From assembly GCF_017654315.1 (NCBI RefSeq), contig NZ_CP072203.1, positions 3,038,001 to 3,102,000 on the forward strand: a DNA stretch of 64,000 nucleotides. Direction: 5' to 3'. Below, one piece after another: positions 49,519 through 58,034 of this stretch. The notes under the pieces are model-generated. The model was not told the origin of the DNA and searched no databases. It was given only the letters and a program-made list of their open reading frames with translations. Both the position numbers and the translations under genes were made by a program. This DNA is from Gordonia polyisoprenivorans (GTDB lineage: Bacteria; Actinomycetota; Actinomycetes; Mycobacteriales; Mycobacteriaceae). Every line of letters starts with the position of its first letter. The stretch's first letter is position 1.

Positions 49519-49620
49519 ATTCTCGGCGACGGGTGAGCGACAAGTGTTGTGCGGCCGCATTCTTGACCGTGTGCGGGGTCGGACCGGAACCGCTCGGGAG
49601 CTGACTCCCGTTGCCCGGCC

Positions 49621-50148
49621 TCAGGGTTCGGGGACCTCGGGTTCGAGCAGGTAGAGATCCTCGGGCTCGTGTGCGTCCGGGAAGTCGCCGGCGGCGAACA
49701 GGTCGCGCCGGGCGAACCGGAGTCCGCGAGCGGCCGCCACGGACGCGAACAATCGTTGCGAGGCAACGTTGTCGGGGCTGATGGTGGTGTGCATGGCCAC
49801 CACCCCGCGGCGCGCGGCACGATCGAAGAGCCGGTGCAGCATCGTTGCTGCGATCCCGTGGCCGCGATAGGCGTCGTCGACCGCCACCTGCCAGACCATG
49901 AGGGTCGACGGGTCGGAGGGACGCCGATATCCGGTGACGAATCCTGCAGTGCGGCCGTCGACCTCGGCGACGATGGACGTCTCGGCGAAGTCTCGGCACC
50001 ACAGCACGTAGGCGTAGCTGGAATTCACGTCGAGCACCTGGGAGTCCTTGGCAATCTCCCAGAGTCGGGTACCGTCGGCCACCGAGGGAACTCGGTAGTC
50101 GAGAGTGAGAAGGGGTGATGGGGCCGTTCTTGTGTGGGACGGGCTCAT
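49621..50148 (-). CDS. ectA: Diaminobutyrate acetyltransferase
   Basis: EctA acetylates diaminobutyrate with acetyl-CoA in ectoine synthesis. This 175-residue GNAT protein has YRVPSVADGTRLWEIAKDS at the N-terminus, AYVLWCRDFAETS, and the acetyl-CoA loop DDAYRGHGIAATML. The ATG at 50148 is preceded by a 13-bp palindrome (ACGTT-AAC-AACGT, 50159-50171), a possible operator. ectA, ectB and ectC run in the same direction. Confidence 0.95.
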   Translation of the reverse strand: MSPSHTRTAPSPLLTLDYRVPSVADGTRLWEIAKDSQVLDVNSSYAYVLWCRDFAETSIVAEVDGRTAGFVTGYRRPSDPSTLMVWQVAVDDAYRGHGIAATMLHRLFDRAARRGVVAMHTTISPDNVASQRLFASVAAARGLRFARRDLFAAGDFPDAHEPEDLYLLEPEVPEP

Positions 50149-50383
50149 AACGCATTCGACGTTAACAACGTGTGTCGACGAATTCACCTGCCTGCGTAAA
50201 TCGGTGGGGAAATGTCCCCTCAATGCCCAGTTCATCCGGTGTATGTGATGCGGGACACAAACGCTTGCGACGACTCGCTGCGGGTGGGCGAAATGTCCGG
50301 CAGCGACGTGGCGGTGACGCCCCCGCCGGTGCCGCCCGTCGAGGGTCGCCGCCCACCGGAATCGGCAATGGGAGAATGGTCCG

Positions 50384-50989
50384 GTGACCCGGATCATCGC
50401 CGGCCGCCACGGCGGACGCCCACTGAAGGTTCCCGACGCCGGGACCCGGCCCACCTCCGATCGGGTGCGTGAGGCGGTGTTCAACATTCTCGATGCCCGG
50501 ATCGATCTGGAGGGCGCCGCGATCCTCGACCTCTATGCCGGGTCCGGTGCGCTGGGCCTCGAAGCACTCTCCCGTGGTGCGTCCTCGGCCGTGTTCGTCG
50601 ACAACCGCCGTCGCGCCACCGCTGTCGTCACCGCCAATCTGAAGGCGCTCGGCGTCGCCGAGGTGGGTCGGGTGATCACCGCACCGGTGCCGGCGTTCCT
50701 GGCCGCCGGTGCCCCGGCCCGCGTGGATGTCGCGCACCACGAGGATGTGACGGGCGGCTTCGATGTGATCTTCTCCGACCCGCCCTATGCGCTCACCGAC
50801 GACGAGGTGCACGGCGACCTGACGGCGCTCGGATCGGGTGGTTGGCTCGCCGACGGCGGCCTGCTGGTGCTCGAGCGCGGCCGACGGGCCACGACACACT
50901 GGCCGTCCGGCTGGGAGATCGTCACCGACAAGTCCTACGGCGACACCACGGTGCAGGTCGCGCGAGTCACCGGCGGGGCGGGCGGGTAG
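50384..50989 (+). CDS. rsmD: 16S rRNA (guanine966-N2)-methyltransferase
   Basis: RsmD methylates G966 of 16S rRNA with SAM. The 201-residue protein has RIIAGRHGGRPLKVPDAGTR at the start, the SAM-binding LDLYAGSGALGLEALSRGA, and the catalytic DPPY in VIFSDPPYALT. The GTG at 50384 is the family start. It lies 12 bp before coaD, the conserved pairing (Rv2966c-Rv2965c), and is divergent from ectA. Confidence 0.95.
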   Translation: MTRIIAGRHGGRPLKVPDAGTRPTSDRVREAVFNILDARIDLEGAAILDLYAGSGALGLEALSRGASSAVFVDNRRRATAVVTANLKALGVAEVGRVITAPVPAFLAAGAPARVDVAHHEDVTGGFDVIFSDPPYALTDDEVHGDLTALGSGGWLADGGLLVLERGRRATTHWPSGWEIVTDKSYGDTTVQVARVTGGAGG

Positions 50990-51001
50990 GTTCTGCAGAG
51001 T

Positions 51002-51490
51002 ATGACCAGCGCGGTGATCCCCGGCTCCTTCGATCCCTTCACGCGTGGGCACCGCTACGTCGTCGAGCGGGCGGCCGCGTGTTTCGACGAACTGGTGGTC
51101 ACCGTGGTCGTCAATCCCAACAAGCGCGGGCTGTTCTCGGTCCCGGAGCGACTCGAACTCATCCGGGAGGACTGCGCCGATCTGCCCAACGTGCGGGTGG
51201 ATCAATGGACCGGCCTGCTCGTCGACTATCTCCGAGAGAACGCGATCCACTCCATCGTCAAGGGCCTGCGCTCGTCGGTGGACTTCGACTACGAGCTTCC
51301 GATGGCGCAGATGAATCGTGAGCTGGCCGACGTCGAAACCGTCTTCCTGCTGACCGATCCCCGCTACGCGCACGTCTCGAGTTCACTGGTGAAAGAAGTC
51401 GCCAAGCTCGGCGGCGACGTCACACCCTTTCTCTCCCCGCACATCCACCGACGCCTCGAGGCGATCCTGGCCGGTGAACGCAGCATCTGA
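51002..51490 (+). CDS. coaD: Phosphopantetheine adenylyltransferase
   Basis: CoaD makes dephospho-CoA from 4'-phosphopantetheine and ATP. It has 162 residues, with the nucleotidyltransferase motif VIPGSFDPFTRGH near the N-terminus, the phosphate-binding KGLRSSVDFDYELPMAQMN, and the C-terminal VSSSLVKEVAKLGGD. The ATG is 12 bp after rsmD. The family is normally hexameric and cytosolic. Confidence 0.97.
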   Translation: MTSAVIPGSFDPFTRGHRYVVERAAACFDELVVTVVVNPNKRGLFSVPERLELIREDCADLPNVRVDQWTGLLVDYLRENAIHSIVKGLRSSVDFDYELPMAQMNRELADVETVFLLTDPRYAHVSSSLVKEVAKLGGDVTPFLSPHIHRRLEAILAGERSI

Positions 51491-51564
51491 CGACCGCGGC
51501 GTCCGAGGAATGGTGGTGTCCGACCCGACGCCACGAGACTTTCACTCCTCGGCGAATGTAAATG

Positions 51565-51593
51565 CTGACCGCGGCGGCGCGCGGCAGTAGCGT
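51565..51593 (+). promoter_or_regulatory. Promoter in front of the SAM-IV riboswitch
   Basis: CTGACC (51565-51570), a 17-base spacer and TAGCGT (51588-51593) fit a housekeeping promoter. Transcription would start near 51600, at the 5' edge of the aptamer. Confidence 0.55.
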
Positions 51594-51601
51594 GAGCACG
51601 A

Positions 51602-51714
51602 CGGTCATGAGTGTCAACGTCAAGCCCTGGCTGGTTGACCGGCAACCCTCGCATCGCGGTGGGGTGCCCCAGGTGACGACCGGATCGGGTGTATCCCGAT
51701 AAGCGTGATGGACA
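51602..51714 (+). ncRNA. SAM-IV riboswitch
   Basis: The sequence matches the actinobacterial SAM-IV consensus as I know it: GGTCATGAGTGtCAaCGTCA, then GGCTGGTTGACCGGCAACCC, then GCGGTGGGGTGCCCC and GGTGACGACC. P1 pairs CGGTC (51602-51606) with GACCG (51678-51682). The extra 3' hairpin typical of SAM-IV is ATCGGG-TGTAT-CCCGAT (51684-51700). SAM binding normally turns off sulfur amino acid genes. A hairpin ACGACTTC-GTGA-GGAGTCGT at 51724-51743 may be part of the expression platform. The rest of the gap to 51847 holds no gene. Confidence 0.88.
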
Positions 51715-51846
51715 CGGCCACAACGACTTCGTGAGGAGTCGTCGTGCCGTCGTGGTCGTCGGTTGCCGCGGGATGCGCCCCGGGGTGGCGGCGGGCACGC
51801 ATCTCCTCGCGTCTGTTCCCGTTCCCGTGTGAAGGAGAGTGCCGCC

Positions 51847-52854
51847 ATGTCCGCCCCATCGCCGTCCACGAGTGCCGGTCCTCTCCCGGCGCCGTCGGGG
51901 GACCCGCGGTCGTCGTCGGGGAAATCCACGCCGCCGACCGCCGAACGCGTTGCGCCCCTGCGTCATCCCGGCCGGTGGATTCTCGCCGCGATCGTGCTCG
52001 TCGTCGGCGCGCAGCTGGTCCACGGCCTGGCCACCAATGCATTCTTCCAATGGGATCGATTCGGGTACTGGTTCTTTCGCCCCGTCGTTCTCGAAGGTCT
52101 CGGGGTCACCCTGGAGGTCGCGGCGTACAGTGCGGTGCTCGCTCTGGCCGTGGGTATCGTCCTGGCGCTGATGCGGCTGTCGAACAATCCCGTGCTCGCG
52201 GCGGTCAGTTGGGGATACGTGTGGTTCTTTCGATCGATCCCGCTGATCGTCCTGCTTCTCATCCTGTTCAACTTCGGGGCGCTCTACCAGAGTCTGAGTA
52301 TCGGTATTCCATTCGGGCCGGGACTGTTTCATTTCTCCGAGGCAGATCTGGCGACTCCGTTCCTGATCGCCGTCATCGGTATCACCATCCACGAGGCGGC
52401 GTTCGCCGCCGAGATCGTGCGCGGCGGCATCCTGTCGGTCGATGCGGGTCAACACGAAGCCGCTGCCGCACTGGGCATTCCACGGCGATACCACTTTCTG
52501 CGCATCACGTTGCCGCAGGCATTGCGCTCCATCGTGCCGTCGTATGTGAATCTGCTGATCGGACTGATCAAGTCGACGTCGCTGGTCTACTACGTGTCGC
52601 TACTCGATCTGTTCGGCGTGGTCTCGACCCAGTCGAGCACCTACTCCGGTGACATCATCCCGCTGCTGATGGTGGCGACGGTCTGGTATGTGATCCTCAC
52701 CAGCGCCGTCTCGATCGTCCAGTTCTACGTCGAGCGCTACTTCGCGCGAGGGGCGGTCCGCACCCTGCCCCCGACGCCGATACAGCGATTGCGGTTCGCT
52801 GTTGCCGGCGCTCGCCGGAGCATCGCCCTGCGTCCCTGGGAGCGTGCCGCATGA
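51847..52854 (+). CDS. Polar amino acid ABC transporter permease (SAM-IV controlled)
   Basis: This 335-residue inner-membrane permease belongs to the HEAAT/PAAT family. After a Pro/Ser-rich cytoplasmic N-terminus of about 40 residues come roughly six helices and the EAA loop [20 protein letters not shown] that contacts the ATPase. The ATG at 51847 has gaaggagag upstream. The SAM-IV leader argues for cystine, methionine or a related sulfur amino acid as substrate, although the protein family alone would not say this. It overlaps the ATPase gene (ATGA). Only one permease gene is present, so a homodimer is likely. Confidence 0.88.
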   Translation: MSAPSPSTSAGPLPAPSGDPRSSSGKSTPPTAERVAPLRHPGRWILAAIVLVVGAQLVHGLATNAFFQWDRFGYWFFRPVVLEGLGVTLEVAAYSAVLALAVGIVLALMRLSNNPVLAAVSWGYVWFFRSIPLIVLLLILFNFGALYQSLSIGIPFGPGLFHFSEADLATPFLIAVIGITIHEAAFAAEIVRGGILSVDAGQHEAAAALGIPRRYHFLRITLPQALRSIVPSYVNLLIGLIKSTSLVYYVSLLDLFGVVSTQSSTYSGDIIPLLMVATVWYVILTSAVSIVQFYVERYFARGAVRTLPPTPIQRLRFAVAGARRSIALRPWERAA

Positions 52855-53648
52855 CGCGCGCCGCCATCACCCCGGACACGACGTCGGCCGGTGTCGAGGT
52901 GCAGATCGTGGGCGCCCACCGCTTCTACGCCGACCACCACGTCCTCAAGGGCATCGACCTCACGATCCGCCCGGGAGAGGTGACGGTGATCCTCGGACCC
53001 TCGGGCTCGGGCAAGTCGACCCTGCTCCGTGCCGTGAACCATCTCGAACGGCTCGACGCAGGCCACGTCAGCGTCGGCGGTGAACTGATCGGCGTCCGCC
53101 GTACGGGCGGCCGGCTCCGGGAATTGCCCGAACGCGAGATCCTGCGACAGCGACGCCGCATCGGCTACGTCTTCCAGTCGTTCAACCTGTTCTCCAACCT
53201 GACCGCAGGCCAGAACGTCGCGGCACCACTGGTCTCGACCGGCCGGATCAGCCGCGGCGACGCCGAGAGCGCTGCCCGCGCACTCCTTGCGCGCGTGGGA
53301 CTTTCGGACAAGTACGACGCATATCCGCGCCAGCTCTCCGGTGGTCAGCAACAGCGGGTCGCCATCGCCCGGGCACTGGCCGTCGAGCCCGGGGTGCTGC
53401 TCTTCGACGAGCCGACCTCGGCCCTCGATCCCGAGCTCGTGGGCGACGTCCTCGCGGTGATCCGTGATCTCGCCGCCACCGGCACGACCTTGATCGTCGT
53501 GACCCACGAGATCGGCTTCGCCCGCGAGGTCGCCGACACCATCGTCTTCCTCGACAACGGGCGCATCGTCGAGCAGGGCACCCCGGAGCAGGTCCTCGAC
53601 CACCCGACTCACCAGCGCACCAAGGACTTCCTGCTCCGAGTGCTCTGA
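52851..53648 (+). CDS. Amino acid ABC transporter ATP-binding protein
   Basis: This 265-residue ATPase powers the adjacent permease. Walker A is GPSGSGKST, the Q-loop is VFQSFNLF, the signature is [15 protein letters not shown], and Walker B is [13 protein letters not shown] with the switch His in VVTHEIGFA. It resembles GlnQ/TcyC-type subunits. The start overlaps the permease stop. The 3' end carries an 18-bp tandem duplication that includes the stop codon. Confidence 0.93.
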   Translation: MTRAAITPDTTSAGVEVQIVGAHRFYADHHVLKGIDLTIRPGEVTVILGPSGSGKSTLLRAVNHLERLDAGHVSVGGELIGVRRTGGRLRELPEREILRQRRRIGYVFQSFNLFSNLTAGQNVAAPLVSTGRISRGDAESAARALLARVGLSDKYDAYPRQLSGGQQQRVAIARALAVEPGVLLFDEPTSALDPELVGDVLAVIRDLAATGTTLIVVTHEIGFAREVADTIVFLDNGRIVEQGTPEQVLDHPTHQRTKDFLLRVL

Positions 53649-53666
53649 CTGCTCCGAGTGCTCTGA
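53631..53666. repeat. 18-bp tandem duplication at the ATPase stop codon
   Basis: Two perfect copies of an 18-bp unit (CTGCTCCGAG plus TGCTCTGA) lie at 53631-53648 and 53649-53666. The first ends with the ATPase stop codon, so the second is non-coding. Confidence 0.9.
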
Positions 53667-53758
53667 CCGCCACACTCCGACCACCACCACCGTCGGCGAC
53701 CCCTCCGGGGCACGTCGTCATCCTCCCTGCTGTCACACCCCAGAAACGGAGTAACTCC

Positions 53759-54814
53759 ATGTCACCAACGCGTTTCACCGATCGCGTCACCCCTCGAACC
53801 CGCGCTCGTCGCCGTGCCGCGACGCGGCTCGGTGTTGTCACCGTGGCACTCGGCCTCGTCGGCGGTCTGCTCACCGCGTGCTCGGGCGGTTCCACCGACG
53901 CCGCCGAACCATCCGGAAAGCCGGGCGACGTCGTCATCGGGGCGGTGTCCAACGGCGCCGCCAACCAAATCGATCTGACTGTGCCGCAGGTCGATTCGAT
54001 TCGCAACGCGCTGCCTGCGGCGGTGCGTGACTCCGGGGAGCTGTCGATCGGGATCGGGGCACTGCCCTCGGGATACCCGCCCTTGGCGTACATCGGCTCC
54101 GATCAGCACACGCTGACCGGCGCCGAACCCGACCTCGGGCGCCTCGTCGCGGCCGTCTTCGGACTCAAGCCGGTGATCACCAACGCCACGTGGGAGAACC
54201 TCTTCGTCGGAATCGACAGCGGGCGAACCGATGTCGGGTTCTCCAACATCACCGTGACCGAAGAGCGCAAAGAGAAATACGACTTCGCGACCTACCGCAA
54301 GGACGAGATCGCCTTCGAGGTGCTCAAGGCGAGCTCCTGGAACTTCGACGGCAACTACGAGAACCTTGCGGGCAAGAAGGTTGCGGTCGGGTCGGGCACC
54401 AACCAGGAACGCCTACTGCTCGAATGGCGCGACAAGCTCGCCGCCGAGGGCAAGACCCTCGACGTCGTCTATCTCCCCGACGCCAACTCGATCAACCTGG
54501 CCCTCGCCTCGGGCAAGATCGACGCCTACCTCGCACCCAATCCGAGCATCTCGTATCACGTCCGTCAGACCGCGGGCACCCCCAAGGCCACCCGTGTCGC
54601 CGGCACATTCTCCGGGGCCGGGTCGACGTTGCAGGGATTGATCGCGGCAACGACGAAGAAGGGTGACGGACTCGTCGGGCCGCTCGCCGACGCGATCAAC
54701 CACCTGATCACCACAGGTGTGTACGCGAAGTGGCTGGCGGCATGGAACCTCTCCGCCGAGGCCGTGCCCACGTCACAGGTCAATCCGCCCGGGCTGCCGC
54801 GCAATGACAGCTGA
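53759..54814 (+). CDS. Amino acid ABC transporter substrate-binding lipoprotein
   Basis: This 351-residue lipoprotein captures substrate outside the membrane. The basic N-terminus and helix end in a lipobox GLLTACSGG, so it is lipidated on that Cys. The mature part is a family-3 solute-binding protein: SIGIGALPSGYPPLAYIG, TWENLFVGIDSGRTDVGFSN, and the late GKKVAVGSGTNQ. It starts 110 bp after the ATPase gene. Substrate is inferred to be a sulfur amino acid from the riboswitch. Confidence 0.9.
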   Translation: MSPTRFTDRVTPRTRARRRAATRLGVVTVALGLVGGLLTACSGGSTDAAEPSGKPGDVVIGAVSNGAANQIDLTVPQVDSIRNALPAAVRDSGELSIGIGALPSGYPPLAYIGSDQHTLTGAEPDLGRLVAAVFGLKPVITNATWENLFVGIDSGRTDVGFSNITVTEERKEKYDFATYRKDEIAFEVLKASSWNFDGNYENLAGKKVAVGSGTNQERLLLEWRDKLAAEGKTLDVVYLPDANSINLALASGKIDAYLAPNPSISYHVRQTAGTPKATRVAGTFSGAGSTLQGLIAATTKKGDGLVGPLADAINHLITTGVYAKWLAAWNLSAEAVPTSQVNPPGLPRNDS

Positions 54815-54889
54815 CGTGGGCGGGATGGAGACGGGCGGGATGGAGCGGGCCGGAACGGGGAAGGGCGCGATGGGCACGGAGGTGTGCCG

Positions 54890-55627
54890 ATGGGACATCA
54901 TCAAGTCATGAGTGAGTGCACGGCAGATGCTTCGCCGATGGCCGGATCGGGCGCCGACGTCCTCGACGACGCGGTCCGATCGTCGCTGACCGGTCACCAT
55001 CGGCATCTTGCGCAACGGCGCGGACGGGTGCTGCGCTATCGACGCGACGTCTCGGTGTTCGCGGCGTTCCCTGCCGATCCCGACCCCACGGATTGGGCGG
55101 ACGCCGCAGAACTCTTCGGTCCCGGTGGCACACTGCCGATCTCGGGATCGATGCCGACGCCGCCGCCCGGGTGGACGACGACGATGGCACTGCCCGGCGT
55201 GCAGATGATCGCCCGCGCCGTCCGCCCCGCGCCGGATCCGGAAGCGGTGATCCTCACCGACGACGACGTACCCGAGATGCTCGACCTCGTCGCCCGGACC
55301 CGTCCCGGGCCGTTCCTGGCGCGGACCATCGAGATGGGCACCTATCTCGGTCTCAAGCAGGGCGGCGCCTTGATCGCGATGGCAGGGGAGCGACTGCATC
55401 CCGCGGGCGCCACCGAGATCAGCGCCGTGTGCACCGATCCGGCACATCGGGGTCGGGGGCTGGCGTCGCGTCTGGTTCTCGCTGTCGCCGACGGGATCGT
55501 CGGGCGCGGTGAGATCCCGTTCCTGCACACCGCCGCCGAGAACGTCACGGCGATCCGCCTCTATGAATCACTGGGCTTCGAACTACGCAAGGATCTCGTC
55601 TTCGGATCGTTCCGGGTGCCCGACTGA
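54890..55627 (+). CDS. GNAT-family N-acetyltransferase
   Basis: The 245-residue protein has an N-terminal half without clear motifs and a C-terminal FR47-like GNAT domain with CTDPAHRGRGLASRLVLAVA (acetyl-CoA loop) and TAAENVTAIRLYESLGFE. The ATG at 54890 has GGAGG 7 bases upstream; a later ATG at 54908 is possible. It is 75 bp after the binding protein gene and probably in the same SAM-regulated unit. It may acetylate the imported amino acid or a derivative, but this is a guess. Confidence 0.8.
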   Translation: MGHHQVMSECTADASPMAGSGADVLDDAVRSSLTGHHRHLAQRRGRVLRYRRDVSVFAAFPADPDPTDWADAAELFGPGGTLPISGSMPTPPPGWTTTMALPGVQMIARAVRPAPDPEAVILTDDDVPEMLDLVARTRPGPFLARTIEMGTYLGLKQGGALIAMAGERLHPAGATEISAVCTDPAHRGRGLASRLVLAVADGIVGRGEIPFLHTAAENVTAIRLYESLGFELRKDLVFGSFRVPD

Positions 55628-55761
55628 TCGTTCGGGCCTCGTCGGCGCACCATGCGACACGCCGATCACTGCTACCTCCGGAGTCACACACATCCCATTC
55701 GGCACAATAGTCACAGACGTTTCACCAGATGACCATTGGCGTGAGCCGGATTGGGGTGGCT

Positions 55762-56577
55762 GTGTACCGGGTATTTGAAGCGCTCGACGAACTCGTCGCG
55801 ATCGTCGAGGAAGCGCGGAGTGTCCCCATGACCGCCGGATGCGTGGTCCCTCGGGGAGATGTGCTCGAACTGCTCGACGACATCAAGGACTCGATCCCGG
55901 GCGAGCTCGACGACGCCCAGGACGTCCTCGACAGCCGTGACTCGATGCTCGAGGATGCGCGTTCGCACGCCGACACCGTGATCGGCAACGCCGACTCCGA
56001 GTCCGAGGCGGTCCTCGCCCACGCCCGTGCCGAGGCCGACCGCATCCTCGCCGATGCCAAGTCGCAGGCCGATCGCATGGTCGACGAGGCGAGCAACCAC
56101 GGTAAGTCCCTCGTCGAGGATGCGACCGAAGAAGCTCGGCGGCTCTCGTCCAGTGCGGCCCGCGAATTCGAGGCCGTCACCGGGCGGGCACGCGCCGAGG
56201 CGCAGCGCACCATCGACGCCGCGAACAACACCTACGACAAGTCGGTCGCCGACGGCATCGCCGAACAACAGCGTCTGGTGTCCGAGGCCGAGGTCGTCGC
56301 CGCAGCGAAGTCCGAGGCCGAGCGCATCATCGACGCCGCGCATGCCGAGGCCGACCGGCTGCGTGGGGACTGCGACGTCTACGTCGACGAGAAGCTGGCG
56401 CAGTTCGAGGAGACCCTCACCAACACCCTGCGGTCGGTGAACCGCGGGCGCCATCAGCTGCGTACCGGAGCGGGCATGCACGACTACGTCGAATATCCCC
56501 GCAGCGTCGATCACGATCAGGCACGCGGACGGGCCCGGTCCGAGGCTGCCGACGACGTCTCGCCGCTCGCGGTCTGA
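55762..56577 (+). CDS. sepIVA: DivIVA-like septation protein SepIVA
   Basis: This 271-residue coiled-coil protein starts MYRVFEALDELVAIVEEAR and VPMTAGCVVPRGDVLELLDD, closely matching mycobacterial SepIVA (Rv2927c), which is needed for septation and polar growth. Long Ala/Glu/Asp-rich heptad stretches span about residues 60-220. The GTG at 55762 aligns with the family start; upstream in-frame codons to 55729 are less likely. It starts a block that leads through rnc to ftsY. Confidence 0.92.
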   Translation: MYRVFEALDELVAIVEEARSVPMTAGCVVPRGDVLELLDDIKDSIPGELDDAQDVLDSRDSMLEDARSHADTVIGNADSESEAVLAHARAEADRILADAKSQADRMVDEASNHGKSLVEDATEEARRLSSSAAREFEAVTGRARAEAQRTIDAANNTYDKSVADGIAEQQRLVSEAEVVAAAKSEAERIIDAAHAEADRLRGDCDVYVDEKLAQFEETLTNTLRSVNRGRHQLRTGAGMHDYVEYPRSVDHDQARGRARSEAADDVSPLAV

Positions 56578-56652
56578 GTCCATCGACCGGGTGCCGACAC
56601 GGGCCGGGCGAGCTCATTCGAGGATTCGCTGACCCGGGCGTATGGTGCATCT

Positions 56653-57285
56653 GTGGCCGAAAACGCAGTGACCCCAGGTGTGAGCACGGGTGAGGCATCC
56701 GCGCGCGCCCGTGATCCCTTCGTGCTCGACATCCGCTCTCTGGGACGACGTCCGGGGACGATGACCGAGGTACACCGGACCGCCGTGACACCCGAGCGGC
56801 TCGGACTGGAGATGATCGGTATCCCGGCCGCGTCCGAGGTCGATCTCGACCTGCGGCTCGAGTCGGTGAGCGAGGGAGTTCTCGTCAGCGGCACGGTGTG
56901 TGGTGAAACCGAGGGCCAGTGTTCGAGGTGTCTCGAGCCCGTCGACGGAACCGTCACCGTCTTCCTGACCGAGCTCTTCGCCTACCCGGACAGCGAGACC
57001 GAGCAGACGACCGACGCCGACGAGATCCACCGCATCGACGACGACCGGATCGACCTCGAGCAGTCGATCATCGATGCGGTCGCGCTCGAACTGCCGATGT
57101 CGCCGTTGTGCACCGAGGACTGTGAGGGTCTGTGCACCGTGTGCGGTGTGCGTATGGCCACCGCCGAACCCGGCCACGGACACGAGATCATCGACCCGCG
57201 CTGGGCCTCACTCGCCCAGAAGTTCGCCGATGTCGATGAGGAGTCGTCCGGCACCGATCCCGAACAGTCCCGGGGTCCGCAGTGA
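56653..57285 (+). CDS. DUF177 (YceD-family) protein
   Basis: This 210-residue protein has a potential metal site made of CSRC (about 90-93), CTED-C and CTVCGVR (about 160-167). Family members sit beside rpmF or rnc and in plants and bacteria have been linked to 23S rRNA/ribosome assembly. The GTG start at 56653 fits the Rv2926c family. Here it is directly followed by rnc with a GTGA overlap, and no rpmF lies between them. Confidence 0.9.
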   Translation: MAENAVTPGVSTGEASARARDPFVLDIRSLGRRPGTMTEVHRTAVTPERLGLEMIGIPAASEVDLDLRLESVSEGVLVSGTVCGETEGQCSRCLEPVDGTVTVFLTELFAYPDSETEQTTDADEIHRIDDDRIDLEQSIIDAVALELPMSPLCTEDCEGLCTVCGVRMATAEPGHGHEIIDPRWASLAQKFADVDEESSGTDPEQSRGPQ

Positions 57286-58013
57286 GCGAAGGCGGACGCC
57301 GGGGAAAACAACCCGCGTCGTGCGCTCCGTTGCTGTCCGCGCTCGGCGCCGACATCTCCGAGGAACTGCTGACCCTGGCCCTGACACATCGCTCCTATGC
57401 CTACGAACACGGCGGGCTGCCGACCAACGAGCGCCTGGAATTCCTGGGCGACTCGGTGCTGGGCGTGGTCATCACCGAACGGCTGTATCTGCGTTTCCCG
57501 GACCGGCCCGAGGGCGAGCTGGCCAAGATCCGGGCAAGCGTGGTGAACATGCATGCGCTTGCCGGTGTGGCCCGCGGCCTCTCCGGCGACGGTCTCGGCG
57601 CCTACCTCTACCTCGGCCGAGGTGAGGAACTCACCGGCGGTCGCGACAAGGACTCCATCCTCGCCGACGGTCTCGAATCATTGTTCGGTGCGGTCTATCT
57701 CGAACACGGCCTCGAGGTCTCGCAGCGCGTCATCGGTGACCTCTTCGACGAGATCATCGATCGTGCAGGCGATCTCGGCGCCGGTCTGGACTGGAAGACC
57801 TCGCTTCAGGAGCTCACCGCCGAGCACAATTTCGGCCCCCCGCAGTATCAGGTCTCCTCGACCGGCCCGGACCACAACAAGGAATTCACCGCGGTGGCCG
57901 TGGTGGCCGGCGAGAGCGTCGGAGAAGGTGTCGGCCGGACCAAGAAGGAAGCCGAGCAGAAGGCGGCGGCGCTGGCCTGGCAGACCCTGACCGACCGCGC
58001 CGGGGCGTCGTGA
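57282..58013 (+). CDS. rnc: Ribonuclease III
   Basis: RNase III cuts double-stranded RNA, including rRNA precursors. It has 243 residues, with the catalytic signature [15 protein letters not shown], a second acidic site [15 protein letters not shown], and a C-terminal dsRNA-binding domain (about 160-240, ending [13 protein letters not shown]). It starts with a GTG overlapping the DUF177 stop and is 21 bp before mutM. Confidence 0.96.
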   Translation: MSEGGRRGKQPASCAPLLSALGADISEELLTLALTHRSYAYEHGGLPTNERLEFLGDSVLGVVITERLYLRFPDRPEGELAKIRASVVNMHALAGVARGLSGDGLGAYLYLGRGEELTGGRDKDSILADGLESLFGAVYLEHGLEVSQRVIGDLFDEIIDRAGDLGAGLDWKTSLQELTAEHNFGPPQYQVSSTGPDHNKEFTAVAVVAGESVGEGVGRTKKEAEQKAAALAWQTLTDRAGAS

Positions 58014-58034
58014 CCACACCGCGCCGGGGCGTCG

